NCBI RefSeq assembly: GCF_030580865.1
Contig: NZ_JAUQSY010000004.1
Span: 1 to 64,000 of the forward strand
DNA length: 64,000 nucleotides
Reading direction: 5' to 3'
From: Hymenobacter aranciens
Lineage (GTDB): Bacteria; Bacteroidota; Bacteroidia; Cytophagales; Hymenobacteraceae
Shown here: one piece after another, positions 1 to 9,900 of the stretch
Layout of the letters: each line of letters begins with the position of its first letter
Numbering within the stretch: the first letter of the stretch is position 1
Program-made: the position numbers and the translations under genes
The notes under the pieces: model-generated
The model's database searches: none
Told to the model about the DNA's origin: nothing
The model's input: only the letters and a program-made list of their open reading frames with translations

Positions 1-141
1 CTCGACCGCGCCCGCCAGCTGCTCGAAGCCCAGGCCCTGCCCACCGTGGCCGAGGTCGCCTACGAAGTGGGCTTCCCCAATGCCAGCCACTTCACGCAGC
101 TGTACAGCAAACGCTTCGGCAAGAAACCCAGCGAGTATTAA
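1..141 (+). CDS. AraC-family transcriptional regulator, C-terminal end (partial)
   Basis: Frame 1 is open from the window edge to TAA at 139-141 and gives the last 46 residues of a protein. The segment PTVAEVAYEVGFPNASHFTQ followed by LYSKRFGKKPSEY is the second helix-turn-helix of AraC/XylS regulators: the recognition-helix pattern VGF...SHF...FK..FG..P..Y is clear. The protein would bind DNA through two HTH motifs, but the N-terminal sensor part lies outside the window, so ligand and targets cannot be named. It ends just before a strong bidirectional terminator (160-193) that separates it from the convergent T9SS pseudogene. Family identification is secure; specific function is unknown. Confidence 0.9.
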   Translation, partial: LDRARQLLEAQALPTVAEVAYEVGFPNASHFTQLYSKRFGKKPSEY

Positions 142-159
142 CCAGGTTGCGAGCAGAAC

Positions 160-193
160 GAAAGCGCCCCGGTCAGATGACCGGGGCGCTTTC
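160..193. terminator. Bidirectional intrinsic terminator
   Basis: A near-perfect hairpin with a 14-16 bp stem starting GAAAGCGCCCCGGT and closing ACCGGGGCGCTTTC has only 2-6 bases in the loop. It is GC-rich in the core and flanked by A/T at the ends. It lies between the AraC-like gene and the convergent pseudogene, so it can stop transcription from both sides. Confidence 0.85.
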
Positions 194-221
194 ATTAACA
201 AGCTGAATTGATGACGGGAGC

Positions 222-1707
222 TTACTGCACCGTCAGCCGCCGGGCCGTAGCGCCGGTGCGCAGCACGTACACGCCCGGCGTGAGGCGGACGGGCAGGGCC
301 AGCAGGGCCGTGCCGCTCTCATCGGCAGTAGTGGCCAGCACCTCGCGGCCCAGGCCGTCGAACACCCGCACCGGGGCATTGGGGGCCGCGCCCACGAGCG
401 GGGCGCGGCCGGTGGCCGGGTTGGGGAATACGCTCAGGCCCGCCGGGGCGGCCAGCTGCACCGTGCGCACGGGCGAGTAGCTGAAGCTGCCGTCCTTATC
501 TACCTGGCGCAGGCGCTAGTAGAGCGTGGTGGCGCCCACGGGCAGCTGCTCGTCGAGCAGCTGGTACTGGCGCGGGCTGCTGCTGCGGCCGGCGGCGGCC
601 AGGGTAGCCACGCGCCCGAAGGCTCTGCCGTCGCGGCTGCGTTCCACCTCGAAGCGGACGCTGTTGGTTTCGCTGGCCGTGGCCCAGCTCAGGCGCAGGG
701 CGTGGCGGCCGGCGGCCGTGGCATCGAAGGCCGTCAGCGTGACGGGCAGCGGCGGGGTGTAGATAGGGGGCAGCTCGCCGAGGAAGTCGGTCTGGCCGGC
801 GGCGGGCGTGGTGAACACGAAGCTGCCGAAAGTAGCCGTGGGCACGGCCGCGCCGGCCGGGTACAGGTTGGCGCCGGACAGGGCCAGGCCGTAGCTTTCG
901 TCGTTGCCGGGGCCACCGTCGGCGCGGGCCTACCATGCTGGCGGCGCTGCCCGCGTCGGCATAATTGGCTACTACCACGTCTTTGGTAGCAGCGGTGCTG
1001 GCGCCGGCCAGCGCCTCGGTGCCCGCCGTGGTGCCGCTGCCGCCCAGGCGCACGGTGTTGTTGTCGCTGAGGTTGCTGGTAATCTGGCCGGTCACGTACA
1101 CGTTGGTCACGCCGTCCACCGTGGCCGTGGCAATGACGTAGCCGGCGTCGGTTTCGCGGCCGCCACCCACCTGGCTCCAGTCGAAAGTGGCCGAGCTGCC
1201 TTTGTCGGTGTACTTGTCTACCACGAGGTTGCGGGTGTTGGCGGTACTGGCGCCGGGCTGCACGATGGTGCTGGCCGTGCTGCCGGTGCGGCCAAAGCGC
1301 ACCAGGCTGGCGTCGGCGGCGCTATTGGTAATGACGCCGGTTACGTACACACTGGTGCCGCTGGCGGCGATGTCGTAGCCGATATCAACGCCCGTGCCGC
1401 CGGCCATGTGCACCCAGCCCAGACTGGCGCTGGTGCCGTTGTCGGTGTACTTGGCCACCACAATGTCGTATTCGTTGGCAGTGCTGGCCCTGGGCTGCGC
1501 CACCGTCGTCGTGCCGCTGTTCTGCACGCTGCTGCCGATGGTGGCGTCGGTCCAGGTGGGGGCCTGGGCTACCGGCAGGGTCAGCCCGAGCAGCAGGCCA
1601 GCATCCGGCCAGAAAGGGGAGCGCGCCGACGCGCCCGCGCCCGGGCGCGGGCGCGAAGTGAGTGTAGTTGTTGCATAGTGGGTTAGATGAGAGACCCCAC
1701 CGGACAC
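222..1707 (-). pseudogene. Disrupted SBBP/beta-propeller protein with T9SS sorting domain
   Basis: The reading frame encodes repeats of the form W...GG...D.GY.IA....VYVTG (SBBP-type beta-propeller repeats), then the FN3-like module LPVTLTAFDA...WATASETNSVRFEVERS...YSPVR and a T9SS sorting domain (VFPNPATGRAP...GVYVLRTG...RRLTVQ). It is broken in at least two places. Near 930 the frame shifts: restoring two bases after GTA would give a W-A-R-A-D-G-G continuation matching the other repeats. At 516-518 a TAG interrupts what should be YYRLRQVD; the flanking codons continue in frame as RLRQVDKDG. The start region also looks damaged. ATG at 1676 opens MQQLHSLRARARARA and then shifts, while the frame used downstream reads a signal-peptide core LLLGLTLPVAQA. 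Four T9SS genes therefore exist here but only three are intact. Sequencing error is an alternative for a single lesion, but is less likely for all of them. Confidence 0.85.
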
Positions 1708-1818
1708 CCGAAGTTGCTTTCGCTCCCTCAGAACATCAATGGCATTGCATTAATTTACAAACACATCCACTATACCACAGTCCTCATCAGCCCAACGCCT
1801 GCCCACCCGCTGCCGGGG

Positions 1819-2790
1819 CTAGCGCGGGCACTCTTCCCGCGTCAGGTTCTCATTGAGGCACATGCCGGCCTTGTTGCCCTCGGCGGCGGCCACCAGGGCC
1901 TGCTGCTGGCCGGGCGTGGTGTCGCCGGCCGCAAAGAGGCCGCGCACGCTGGTCTGGGCGTTTTTATCGACCCACACCGCCCCGCTACTCATAATGCGGG
2001 CGCCCAATTCGGCAGCCAGCGGGCTGCGCTGGTGCTGCGGCGCGTGCAAAAACAGGGCCGCCCGCTCCAGCTCCTCGCCATTCTCGAACTGCAGGCAGCG
2101 CAAGCTGCGCCCCGGCCCGCCCACGAGGCGGCTGATTTTGTCTTCGTACACCCGGATACCCTGGCGGTGCAGCCGGCGCCGGGCGTGCTCGCTGAGGTTG
2201 CCGGGGCCGTCGGTGACGACTATCACATCGCGGCTCCAGCGGCTGATGAGCAACGCCAGCCCGGTTACCTGCTTGCCCTGACCGTACACGGCCAGCGGCT
2301 GCTGGCGCACCTCGTAGCCGTGGCAGTAAGGGCAGTGCAATACCCCCACGCCCCACAGCTCCCGGAAGCCCGGCAGCGGCGGCAGCACGTCGGCCACGCC
2401 GGTGCACAGCAGCACCCGCCGCGCCGTGCAGCGGAACGCGGCGTCGGTATCGGTGCGGCGGCCCCGCGCTTCGAAGCCGCGGCCAGTGGGCAGCGGTTTC
2501 AGCTGGTCGATGCTGAGGCAGGCGTGCGTTACGGTGGCGTAAGGCTTAAGCTGCTCCAGGCTCAGGTGCAGCAGCTCAACCGGCTTGATGCCGTCGCGCG
2601 AGAGAAAGCCGTGGACGCCGGGCGAGCACTCGTTGCGCGGGGGGCCGCCGTCGGCCAGCAGCACGCGGCGGCAGCAGCGGCCCAGGGTGAGGGCGGCGGC
2701 CAGCCCCGCCGGCCCCGCACCTACTATTAATACGTCGTAATCGAATTGCGCGAGGGCGGCGGGCAGGCGCGCCGGGGAAGAAGCAGTCAT
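1819..2790 (-). CDS. Thioredoxin-reductase-like NAD(P)/FAD oxidoreductase
   Basis: A 323-residue protein of the low-molecular-weight thioredoxin reductase (TrxB-like) family. It has an N-terminal FAD-binding Rossmann motif VLIVGAGPAG (about residues 20-29), a redox CxxC as HCPYCHGYE (C153 and C156), a second nucleotide-binding region around VYGQGKQVTG, and the C-terminal FAD motif VRGLFAAGD. Such enzymes move electrons from NAD(P)H through FAD to a disulfide; the partner here is not identifiable, and some relatives act on small thiols or nitroaromatics instead. The first possible start is TTG at 2796, but ATG at 2790 (MTASSPARL) is chosen because it is a standard codon two residues later. The upstream intergenic region is shared with the divergent kinase-like gene and is filled mostly by a hairpin repeat. 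Confidence 0.88.
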   Translation of the reverse strand: MTASSPARLPAALAQFDYDVLIVGAGPAGLAAALTLGRCCRRVLLADGGPPRNECSPGVHGFLSRDGIKPVELLHLSLEQLKPYATVTHACLSIDQLKPLPTGRGFEARGRRTDTDAAFRCTARRVLLCTGVADVLPPLPGFRELWGVGVLHCPYCHGYEVRQQPLAVYGQGKQVTGLALLISRWSRDVIVVTDGPGNLSEHARRRLHRQGIRVYEDKISRLVGGPGRSLRCLQFENGEELERAALFLHAPQHQRSPLAAELGARIMSSGAVWVDKNAQTSVRGLFAAGDTTPGQQQALVAAAEGNKAGMCLNENLTREECPR

Positions 2791-2845
2791 ACACAAGGCC
2801 GGACAATTGGCGGAGGTACGGGCGGGCGGGCGCTGGTGTTCGGGA

Positions 2846-2932
2846 AGTAGCGCGAACTTTGTAGTTCGCGTCTCCGCGCTGTTCGAACCGTTGAATCGGC
2901 GCGGGGACGCGAACTACAAAGTTCGCGCTACT
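2846..2932. repeat. Perfect 27-bp inverted repeat (REP/MITE-like hairpin)
   Basis: Left arm 2846-2872 begins AGTAGCGCGAACTTTGTAG and right arm 2906-2932 is its exact reverse complement. Pairing extends inward with G-T wobbles to about 36 bp, leaving a loop near 2882-2896. It fills most of the space between the divergent reductase (starts 2790) and kinase-like gene (ATG at 2933), ending exactly one base before that ATG. It resembles small palindromic elements dispersed in related genomes (inference). Confidence 0.8.
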
Positions 2933-3778
2933 ATGCTCCTTATTGCCGACGGCGGCTCCACCAATTGCCAGTGGTGCCTGGCCGATACCACCGGTCCGCG
3001 CCAGTATTTCCGCACCGAAGGCTACAACCCCTACGCCGTGGGCACGGCCGCCATCGTGGCCTCGCTGGGCGCGGCCCTGCCCCCTGCCCTGCCCCGGGCG
3101 CGGGTGCAGGCCGTGCATTTCTACGGCGCCGGCATCACCGATGCAAGCAAGGCCGAAGTAGTAGCGGCGGCTCTGCGCCAGCTGTTTCCGCAAGCCCGCG
3201 TGACGGTGGAGGAAGACATGCTGGCCGCCGCCCGCGCCCTGCTCGGCCGGCGCGCGGGCCTGGCCGCCATCCTCGGCACGGGGCAGAATTCGGCCCTTTA
3301 CGACGGCCGACGCCTTACCCACACCGTGGAGGGCCTCAGCTACATCCTGGGCGAAGAAGGCGCCGGCACTTACCTCGGCAAGCGGCTCTTGCGCGACTTC
3401 CTGCGCCAGCGCCTGCCGCCGGAGCTGCACACGGCCTTCGCCGCCAGCTACCAGCCTGGCCCCCTGCCCACCGTGCTCGACCGCGTGTACGCCCAGCCGG
3501 CACCCAACCGCTACCTGGCCGGCTTCGCGCCCTTCGCGCACCAGCACTACGCCCACCCCTACTGCCAGGCCCTGGTGGAGGAAGCCATGGAAGCCTTCTT
3601 CACGCAAATCATCACGCAATACCCCAATTACCAAAGCCACACCTTCAACTGCATAGGCTCGGTCGGATACGCCTTCCGTGAGGCGCTGGCCGCCGCCGCC
3701 GCCCGCCACGGCATGCCGATGGGCACGGTGCTACAGTCACCCATCGAGGCGCTAGTGGACTACCATTTGGCTGACTAA
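2933..3778 (+). CDS. N-acetylglucosamine kinase-like ATPase (BadF/BadG/BcrA/BcrD fold)
   Basis: A 281-residue protein of the ASKHA/BadF-type kinase family. The N-terminus MLLIADGGSTNCQW is the phosphate-1 motif (DGGSTN, residues 6-11). AAILGTGQNS is the phosphate-2 type loop, followed by GEEGAGTYLGK, typical of NAGK-like kinases, and a C-terminal adenosine-region segment FNCIGSVGYAF. The likely reaction is ATP-dependent phosphorylation of N-acetylglucosamine or a related amino sugar from cell-wall turnover, in the cytoplasm; the exact sugar is inferred from family. The frame is open upstream to 2807, but that part translates the hairpin repeat, so ATG at 2933, where the conserved DGGS motif begins, is the start. 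The hairpin sits where a promoter or leader would be expected. Confidence 0.87.
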   Translation: MLLIADGGSTNCQWCLADTTGPRQYFRTEGYNPYAVGTAAIVASLGAALPPALPRARVQAVHFYGAGITDASKAEVVAAALRQLFPQARVTVEEDMLAAARALLGRRAGLAAILGTGQNSALYDGRRLTHTVEGLSYILGEEGAGTYLGKRLLRDFLRQRLPPELHTAFAASYQPGPLPTVLDRVYAQPAPNRYLAGFAPFAHQHYAHPYCQALVEEAMEAFFTQIITQYPNYQSHTFNCIGSVGYAFREALAAAAARHGMPMGTVLQSPIEALVDYHLAD

Positions 3779-3806
3779 ATACAAGCTTGCTCCGCTTGCC
3801 TATAAA

Positions 3807-3878
3807 GTAGCCACCCGCGAACCCCACCGGGGTTCTCCGTTGCCCATTTGCTACGTCGCTTTCACGGCAACTGGCTAC
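3807..3878. other. Possible three-way-junction structured element
   Basis: Outer arms GTAGCCA (3807-3813) and TGGCTAC (3872-3878) enclose a perfect hairpin GAACCCC-ACC-GGGGTTC (3819-3835) and a second pair GTTGCC (3839-3844) with GGCAAC (3866-3871). The right-hand arms are contiguous. The nested pairing would give a cloverleaf-like RNA or DNA fold in the 3' flank of the kinase-like gene. It may be a dispersed structured repeat; its function is unknown. Confidence 0.35.
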
Positions 3879-3905
3879 GGTTTTCGTCTCGTTCTTTGCC
3901 CACGA

Positions 3906-3939
3906 AAAAGGCCCTTCCGATTGTTCGGAAGGGCCTTTT
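3906..3939. terminator. Bidirectional intrinsic terminator
   Basis: A perfect 15-bp stem AAAAGGCCCTTCCGA with its complement TCGGAAGGGCCTTTT encloses a four-base loop. A-rich and T-rich ends serve both strands. It ends the kinase-like gene on the plus strand and the first giant T9SS gene (stop at 3982) on the minus strand. Confidence 0.88.
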
Positions 3940-3981
3940 GGCGTTCGTATCAACTCCCCTCGGGAGGCTCGCTAGCGGAGC

Positions 3982-6900
3982 TTAGTTCTTGATGAGGCGC
4001 TTGGTCAGCGTCAGGGTCGTGCCATCGGCGGTGGTGCCGCGCAGCAGCACCGTGTAGGTGCCGTTGGCTACTTCCGCCAGGCTCACCTGCTGCGTCAGGC
4101 CGCCCTCTACGTTCAGGCCCACAATCACGCGGCCCGTAGCGTCGAGGATGCTCACCGAGTAGCGGCCGCCCGGCACCTGGCTCAGGTCGAGGGTGGTTTC
4201 GCCCACGGCCGGGTTCGGGTACAGGCTCAGCACCGGTGTCGTCGGCTTGGTGAAGGCGATGGTGCGCACGGGCGAGTAGCTGGTAGCGCCATCCACGTCC
4301 ACCTGCTTGAGGCGGTAGTACACCGTGCCGCTCACTTTGGCGCCGATGTTGGCGTCGGTCAGGGCGTAATTGGTCGGGGTGGCTTTGCTGCCCTGGCCTT
4401 TCACTTCGCCAATCTTGGCGAACGTGCGGCCGTCGAGGCTGCGCTCCACGTCGAAGTGGTCGTTGTTTTTCTCCGAGGCCGTCGTCCAGGCCAGCACGCC
4501 GTCGAGTTTCACGGCTTTGGCGGTGAACACCGTCAGCTCAACCGGCAGCGGGAAGGCGCCGAGCGTGAAGCTCACCGGCTGCGTGGTCACGCCCCCGAAC
4601 ACGTCGGTCGTGGTGATGTTCACGGTGTAAGTCGTGGCCATGGGCGGGTTGGCCAGCTGGGCGGCGTTGCTCACGAAAATCTGGCCCGTGGTCGGGTTCA
4701 GGCTCACGCCGGCGGGCAGCGCGTTGGTCGGATTGCTGGCGGGGCCGGTGGGGGCCAGCACGGCGTTGGTGCCCGAGGTGGCCAGACCGTTGCGCGGAGC
4801 ACCGGCGGTCACGAGCGTGCCGTTGGCGTTGTAGATGGCCCCGGCGCTGTTGTACTGGGCGCCGTTGGGGTCAATCACATAGGCCAGCACGTCGTTGGTC
4901 ACGTAGGGATTGGTATTCGTGTTCGTCTTCACCGGCGTCGTGGCGTACACCGCCAGGTTGTCGGTGGCCGACTGCACGGTGTACAGGGCCGGGCTGCTCA
5001 CGGCGCCGAGGTTGTCGGTGGCTTGGTAGCTGAAGAAGACGTTGCCCGTGTAGCCGCTGGCCGGGTCGAAGCGCAGGGTGTTGGCCTGGGCCTGGGTCAG
5101 GCTCAGGGCAGCGTAGTTGGCGGTCGTCACGGCCACCGGCGTGCCGCTGATGCCGTCGACGTTGTTGTTGTAGTAGAGCACGCCCTGGGCGGTCGGCAGC
5201 ACGCTCAGCAGCTGGTAGGTGCTCACGGTGCCATCGGCATCGGTAGCTGCCAGCGGCGAGATGAGCAGCGCCTCGGTCGAAGTATTGCCGCGGGGCGCCT
5301 GCAAGCTGTTTACTACGTTGCTGGCCACGGGCGTCTGGTTGGCGCGGGTGGTGGTCAGGCTGGCGCCGTTGTTGCCGGGGTTGCTTTCGCCGGCGGCGGT
5401 CACGCTGGCCGTCAGGGCCAGGCTGCCGGTGGCGGGCATGGTCACGTCGAAGGTGTAGGCCACGGCGTTGGTGGTGCCGGCCGCCAGGTTGGCGATGGCG
5501 GGCCAGGTGATGGTGGTGCCCGTCTGGGTGCCGCCGTTGCTGATGTTGGTGGCCGTTACGCCGGCCGGCAGGGTCACCGTCGGCGTCACCGAGGGGGCCA
5601 CCGAGGGGCCATTGTTGGTAGCCGTCACCGTGTAAGTGTTCGTCGCACCGGGCAGGCTGCTGGCCGGGCCGCTGAGGCTGGTCACCGCATCGTAGCTGGC
5701 GCTGATGGTCGTCGTGGTCGTGTTCGAGTTATTCGTCAGCACGTTGTCGCTGGTTTGCGAGCTTACGGCGCTGGTGGCGCGCACCGAACCCGTAGCCGGG
5801 GCTGCGAAGGTGGCGGTGTAGCTGACGGTGGCCGTGCTGGGGGCGCTGGCGATGAGCGGCCAGGTAACCACGCCGGTAGCCGGGTTGTAGGTACCCGAGT
5901 TGCTCACCGTCACGCCGGTGAGACCGGCGGGCAGCTGCAGGGTCGGGGTCACGTTGGTGGCAGCGGCCGGGCCGTTGTTGGTGAAGGTAGCCGTCACCGT
6001 CAGGCTGGCGCCGGCCGTGATGCTGGCCGGGGCCGCCACCGTGGTGGCTAGGTCGGCGGTGGTGCCCGTTACCGGGGCCACGCTGGTGGCGGTGCTGGCG
6101 CTGTTGTTGCCGCCCACGGGGTCGGGGCTGGTCGAGGTGACCGTGGCCGTACCGGCCAGCTGGCCGCCGGTCGCGCTGGGCATGGTGAAGCTCACGTAGT
6201 CGCCCACGCTGGCCCCGCCGCTCAGGGCGCCGATGGGTGCGAAGGTTACCACGCCGGTACCGCCGTCGTAGCTGCCGCTGCTTACCGTTACGCCGTTCAG
6301 GCCGATGGGCAGCTGCAGGGTGGTGGCCACGCCGGTGGCGCCGCTCGGGCCGTTGTTGGTCGTCGTCACGAAGTAGGTCACCGGGTTGCCCACCACGGCC
6401 GTGGCCGGGCCGCTGAGGCTGACGGCCACATCGGCCGCGCCGGCTACGGCCGTGCTCACGCTGGAAGCGTTGTTGGTGGTCATGCCATCCGCGGTGGTGG
6501 CGCCGGTGGCGCTACGCACCGTGAAGCTGGCGGCGGGGGCGGCGAAGCTCAGGGTGTAGGCCGAGCTGGTGCCAGCCGCCTGCGTGGCGAGCGTGGTGAA
6601 GGTCACCAGGCCGGTGGCGCTGTTGTAGGTGCCAGCCGGCAGGCCGGTGGCGGCGTCGAGGATGGTTACCGTGCCGAGACCGGCGGGCAGCTGCACCGTG
6701 CGGGTGACGCCGGTGGCCGTGCCCAGGCCGTTGTTGGCAAAGCTGGCGGCGTAGGTCACCACCTGGCCGGCGGTGGCGTTGGCCGGGCCGCTCACGAAGG
6801 TGGCCACGTCGGCCGTCGGGGTTACCGTCACCACGGTCGAGGCCACGTTATCCGCCAGCACCGTTTCCGAGGTCTGCGTGGTGGCCGAAGCCGAAATCAG

Positions 6901-9900
6901 CAGCTGGCCGTTGTTGCCGGCGTTGGCCGGGGCCGTGAACACGATGGTGTAGCTGGTGCTGGCGCCCGAGGCCTGCGAGGTGATGGCCGGCAGGGTCAGC
7001 AGACCAGTTACGGCGTTGTAGGTAGCGCCCGAGGGCAGGGTCGTGATAGTGAGGCCGGGTAGCAGCTGCACGGTTGCCGCTACATCGGCGGCGGCCGAGG
7101 GGCCGGCGTTGCCCTGCGTCACGGTCACCGTTACCGGCGCGCCGGCGGCTACTGCCTGCGGCGTGGCGCTCACCGTAGTGTACACGTTGGCGCGCGGCGT
7201 CGTCGGGGCGCTGATGGTCAGGCTGGTGCTGCTGGCCGCGCCATTCAGGTACGCCGTGTTGTTGGCGGTGTTAGTTTCGCCGGCCGGGGCCGTATTCGGC
7301 GTCACGGTGGCTACCGGGGCCAGCGCGGTGCCGGCCGTAGGGGCAGTGAAGCTGATGGTGTTGGCTACCGTCTGGCCGCTGGGCAGCGAAGCCAGGGCCG
7401 GGAAGCTCACCAAGCCGTTGCCGCTGTCGTAGGTGCCGCCGTTGCTCACGAACACGTTGGTCAGGCCGCCAATCAGTTGCACCGTCTGCGTGGCGGTGGT
7501 GGCGCTGGGGCCGTTGTTGGTGGTCGTCACGTTCAGCGTCACCTGGTTGCCTTGCACCACCGTGGCCGGACCGTAGATGCTGGTCAGCAGGTCGAAGCTC
7601 GGGGTGATAGCGAGGCTGGCCGACTGCGTGTTATTGGCCGTCTGGCCGGCTTCGGTGCTGGTAGTGGCCACGTTGGCGGTGGCCGTTACCGGGCCGGTAG
7701 CCGGGGCGGTGAAGGTAATCACCGAGGTCAGCGGCGTGCCGTTGGCAATGGTCGTCGGCGACGGGGTGTAGGTCACCACGCCGGTCGTGTTATTATAGGT
7801 ACCGCCGTTGGTGGCGCTCACCGTGCCGAGGCCGGCGGGCAGCTGCACCGTGCGGGTCACGCCGGCGGCCGTCAGGGCGCCGTTGTTGGCGAAGCTCACG
7901 TTGAAGCCCACGCCCGTGCTGCCCGCGGCTACCGACGCCGCGATGGGCGTGATGGTGGCGGCTACGTCGGCCACGGCGTTCACCGTCGCGTTGATGGTGC
8001 TGGAGTTCGGCGCCGGGTTGGTGCCTTCCGCCGTAGCAGTCGAGGTGCTGCTGCTCACCGCCGCCGGGCCGGCCGTAGCCGGCGCCGTGAACGAGAAGGT
8101 GAAGCTGCTGCTGGCGCCCGCGGCAAGCGTGGTCACGTTGCCGAAGTCGATGGTCGAGCCGCTTACCGTACCGCCCTGGCTGGTGATGGCCGTGGTTTGG
8201 GCCGTCGTCAGGGTGGCGCCGGCGGGCAGCGTCACGGTGCGCGTCACGGTGCTGGCGGCGGCCGTGCCCACGTTGGCGTAGGTCACGGTGTAAGTGCCGG
8301 TGGCCACGCCGGTGCTCAGCTGCGTGGGGCCGCTGATGGTGGTCGTCACGTCGGCTACCGGGGCTACCGTCAGGTTCAGGGTCGAGGCGTCGTTGCCAGT
8401 GGCACCGTTCTGGCTGGTGGCGGTGCCGGTGTTGCTGGCGATGCTAGCCGCGCCGCTCGTGGCCGGAGCCGTGAAGGCGAACACGAACGACGACGAAGCG
8501 CCGCTGGCCACCGAGGTCTGGGTGCCGAAGTTAATCGTGGTGACGGCCGTGGCGCCGCTGCCCGTGGTCGAGTAGCTGCCGGTGTTCACGCCGTTGCCGG
8601 TCAGGCCGTAGGTCGTGTTCAGAGCCGTTACCTGGGCGGGGCTCAGGGTGGCGCCGGTGGGCAGGGTTACGGTACGCGTCACCGTGGCGGCCGTGCTCGG
8701 GCCGTTGTTGGTGAAGGTGGCCGTGTAGTTACCGGTGGCCTGCCCCTGCGAGATGGTGGTCGGGCCGGTGATGGTCGTCAGCACGTCGGCTACCGGCGTT
8801 ACGGCCGTGCTCGTCGTGGCCACGTCCGGGCCCAGGTTCAGGCCCTGGCCGGTGGAGGTGCCGGTGGTGCTGGTCACCACCAGGTTGGTACCCGAAGCGG
8901 CAGCCGAAGGCGTCAGCGTGAAGGTGTAGCTGTCCGAATTGCCCGAGACGATGGTGCCGCCGGGGTACGTCAGGGTCCAGCCCGCAGCCTCGCTGCCCGT
9001 TACGGTGGCGCCAGTGGCGCTCACGGCCGAGGCCGTATTGGCCGGAATGGTCACCACGCGGGTCACGCCCACGGCCGTGCTCGGGCCGTTGTTGGCGAAC
9101 ACTACCGTGTAGTTGCCCGAGGGTACGCCCGTCAGCAGGGTGGCCGGGGCGGTCAGGGTGGTGGTCACGTCGGCGATGGCGCCCACGGTGTAGCTCACCG
9201 TCGAAGCGTCGTTGGCCGTGGCACCGTTCTGGCTGGTGGTCGTGCTGGTGTTGCTGGTCACGGCAATGCTGCTGCCCGTCGTCAGCGGACCGGGGGTCAG
9301 CGTGAACGTGTAGTTGTTCGACGTGCCGGTGGCGAAGCTGGCCGCCGTGGCGTAGGTGATAGTCCAGCCCGTGGCGAAGCTGCCCGTTACGGTGCCGCCA
9401 GCGCTGCTGGTCACGGCCGTGGCCGTGTTAGCGGGGATGCTTACCGTGCGGTTCACGCCGGCCGCCGTGCTGGGGCCGTTGTTGCCGAAGGTGACCGAGT
9501 AGTTACCCGAGGCCTGGCCCGCCGTGAGCGAGCCGGGGCCCGTCAGGCTGGTATACACATCGGCTACCGGCGTCACGTTCACCGTCGAGGTGGCCGAGTT
9601 GGCGCCGGAGTCGGCACCCTGGCTGGTGCTGGTACCGGTGGTGGTGCTGGCTGTAATCGAGCTGAACGAAGCCGGCACGTTCGGGATGGTCACCGTCACG
9701 TTGGCGTTGGCGCCGCTGGCGAGGGTGGTGGGCGGCGTGGTGAAGGTCACCGTGCCGGTAGCATTGTCGTAGGTAGCGCCCGTGATGGTGACGCCCGTGC
9801 CGAGGCCGGCGGGCAGCGTCAGGGTGCGGGTGTAGCCGGCGGCCGTGTTGGGGCCGGCGTTGGTGAAGGTCACGGTGAAGGTGAGCGTGCCACCGGCATT

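Noticed and set aside
2576..3709. Minus-strand 377-codon frame
   Set aside because: It covers the kinase-like gene antisense and the 5' end of the reductase in the wrong frame; both true genes have clear motifs.
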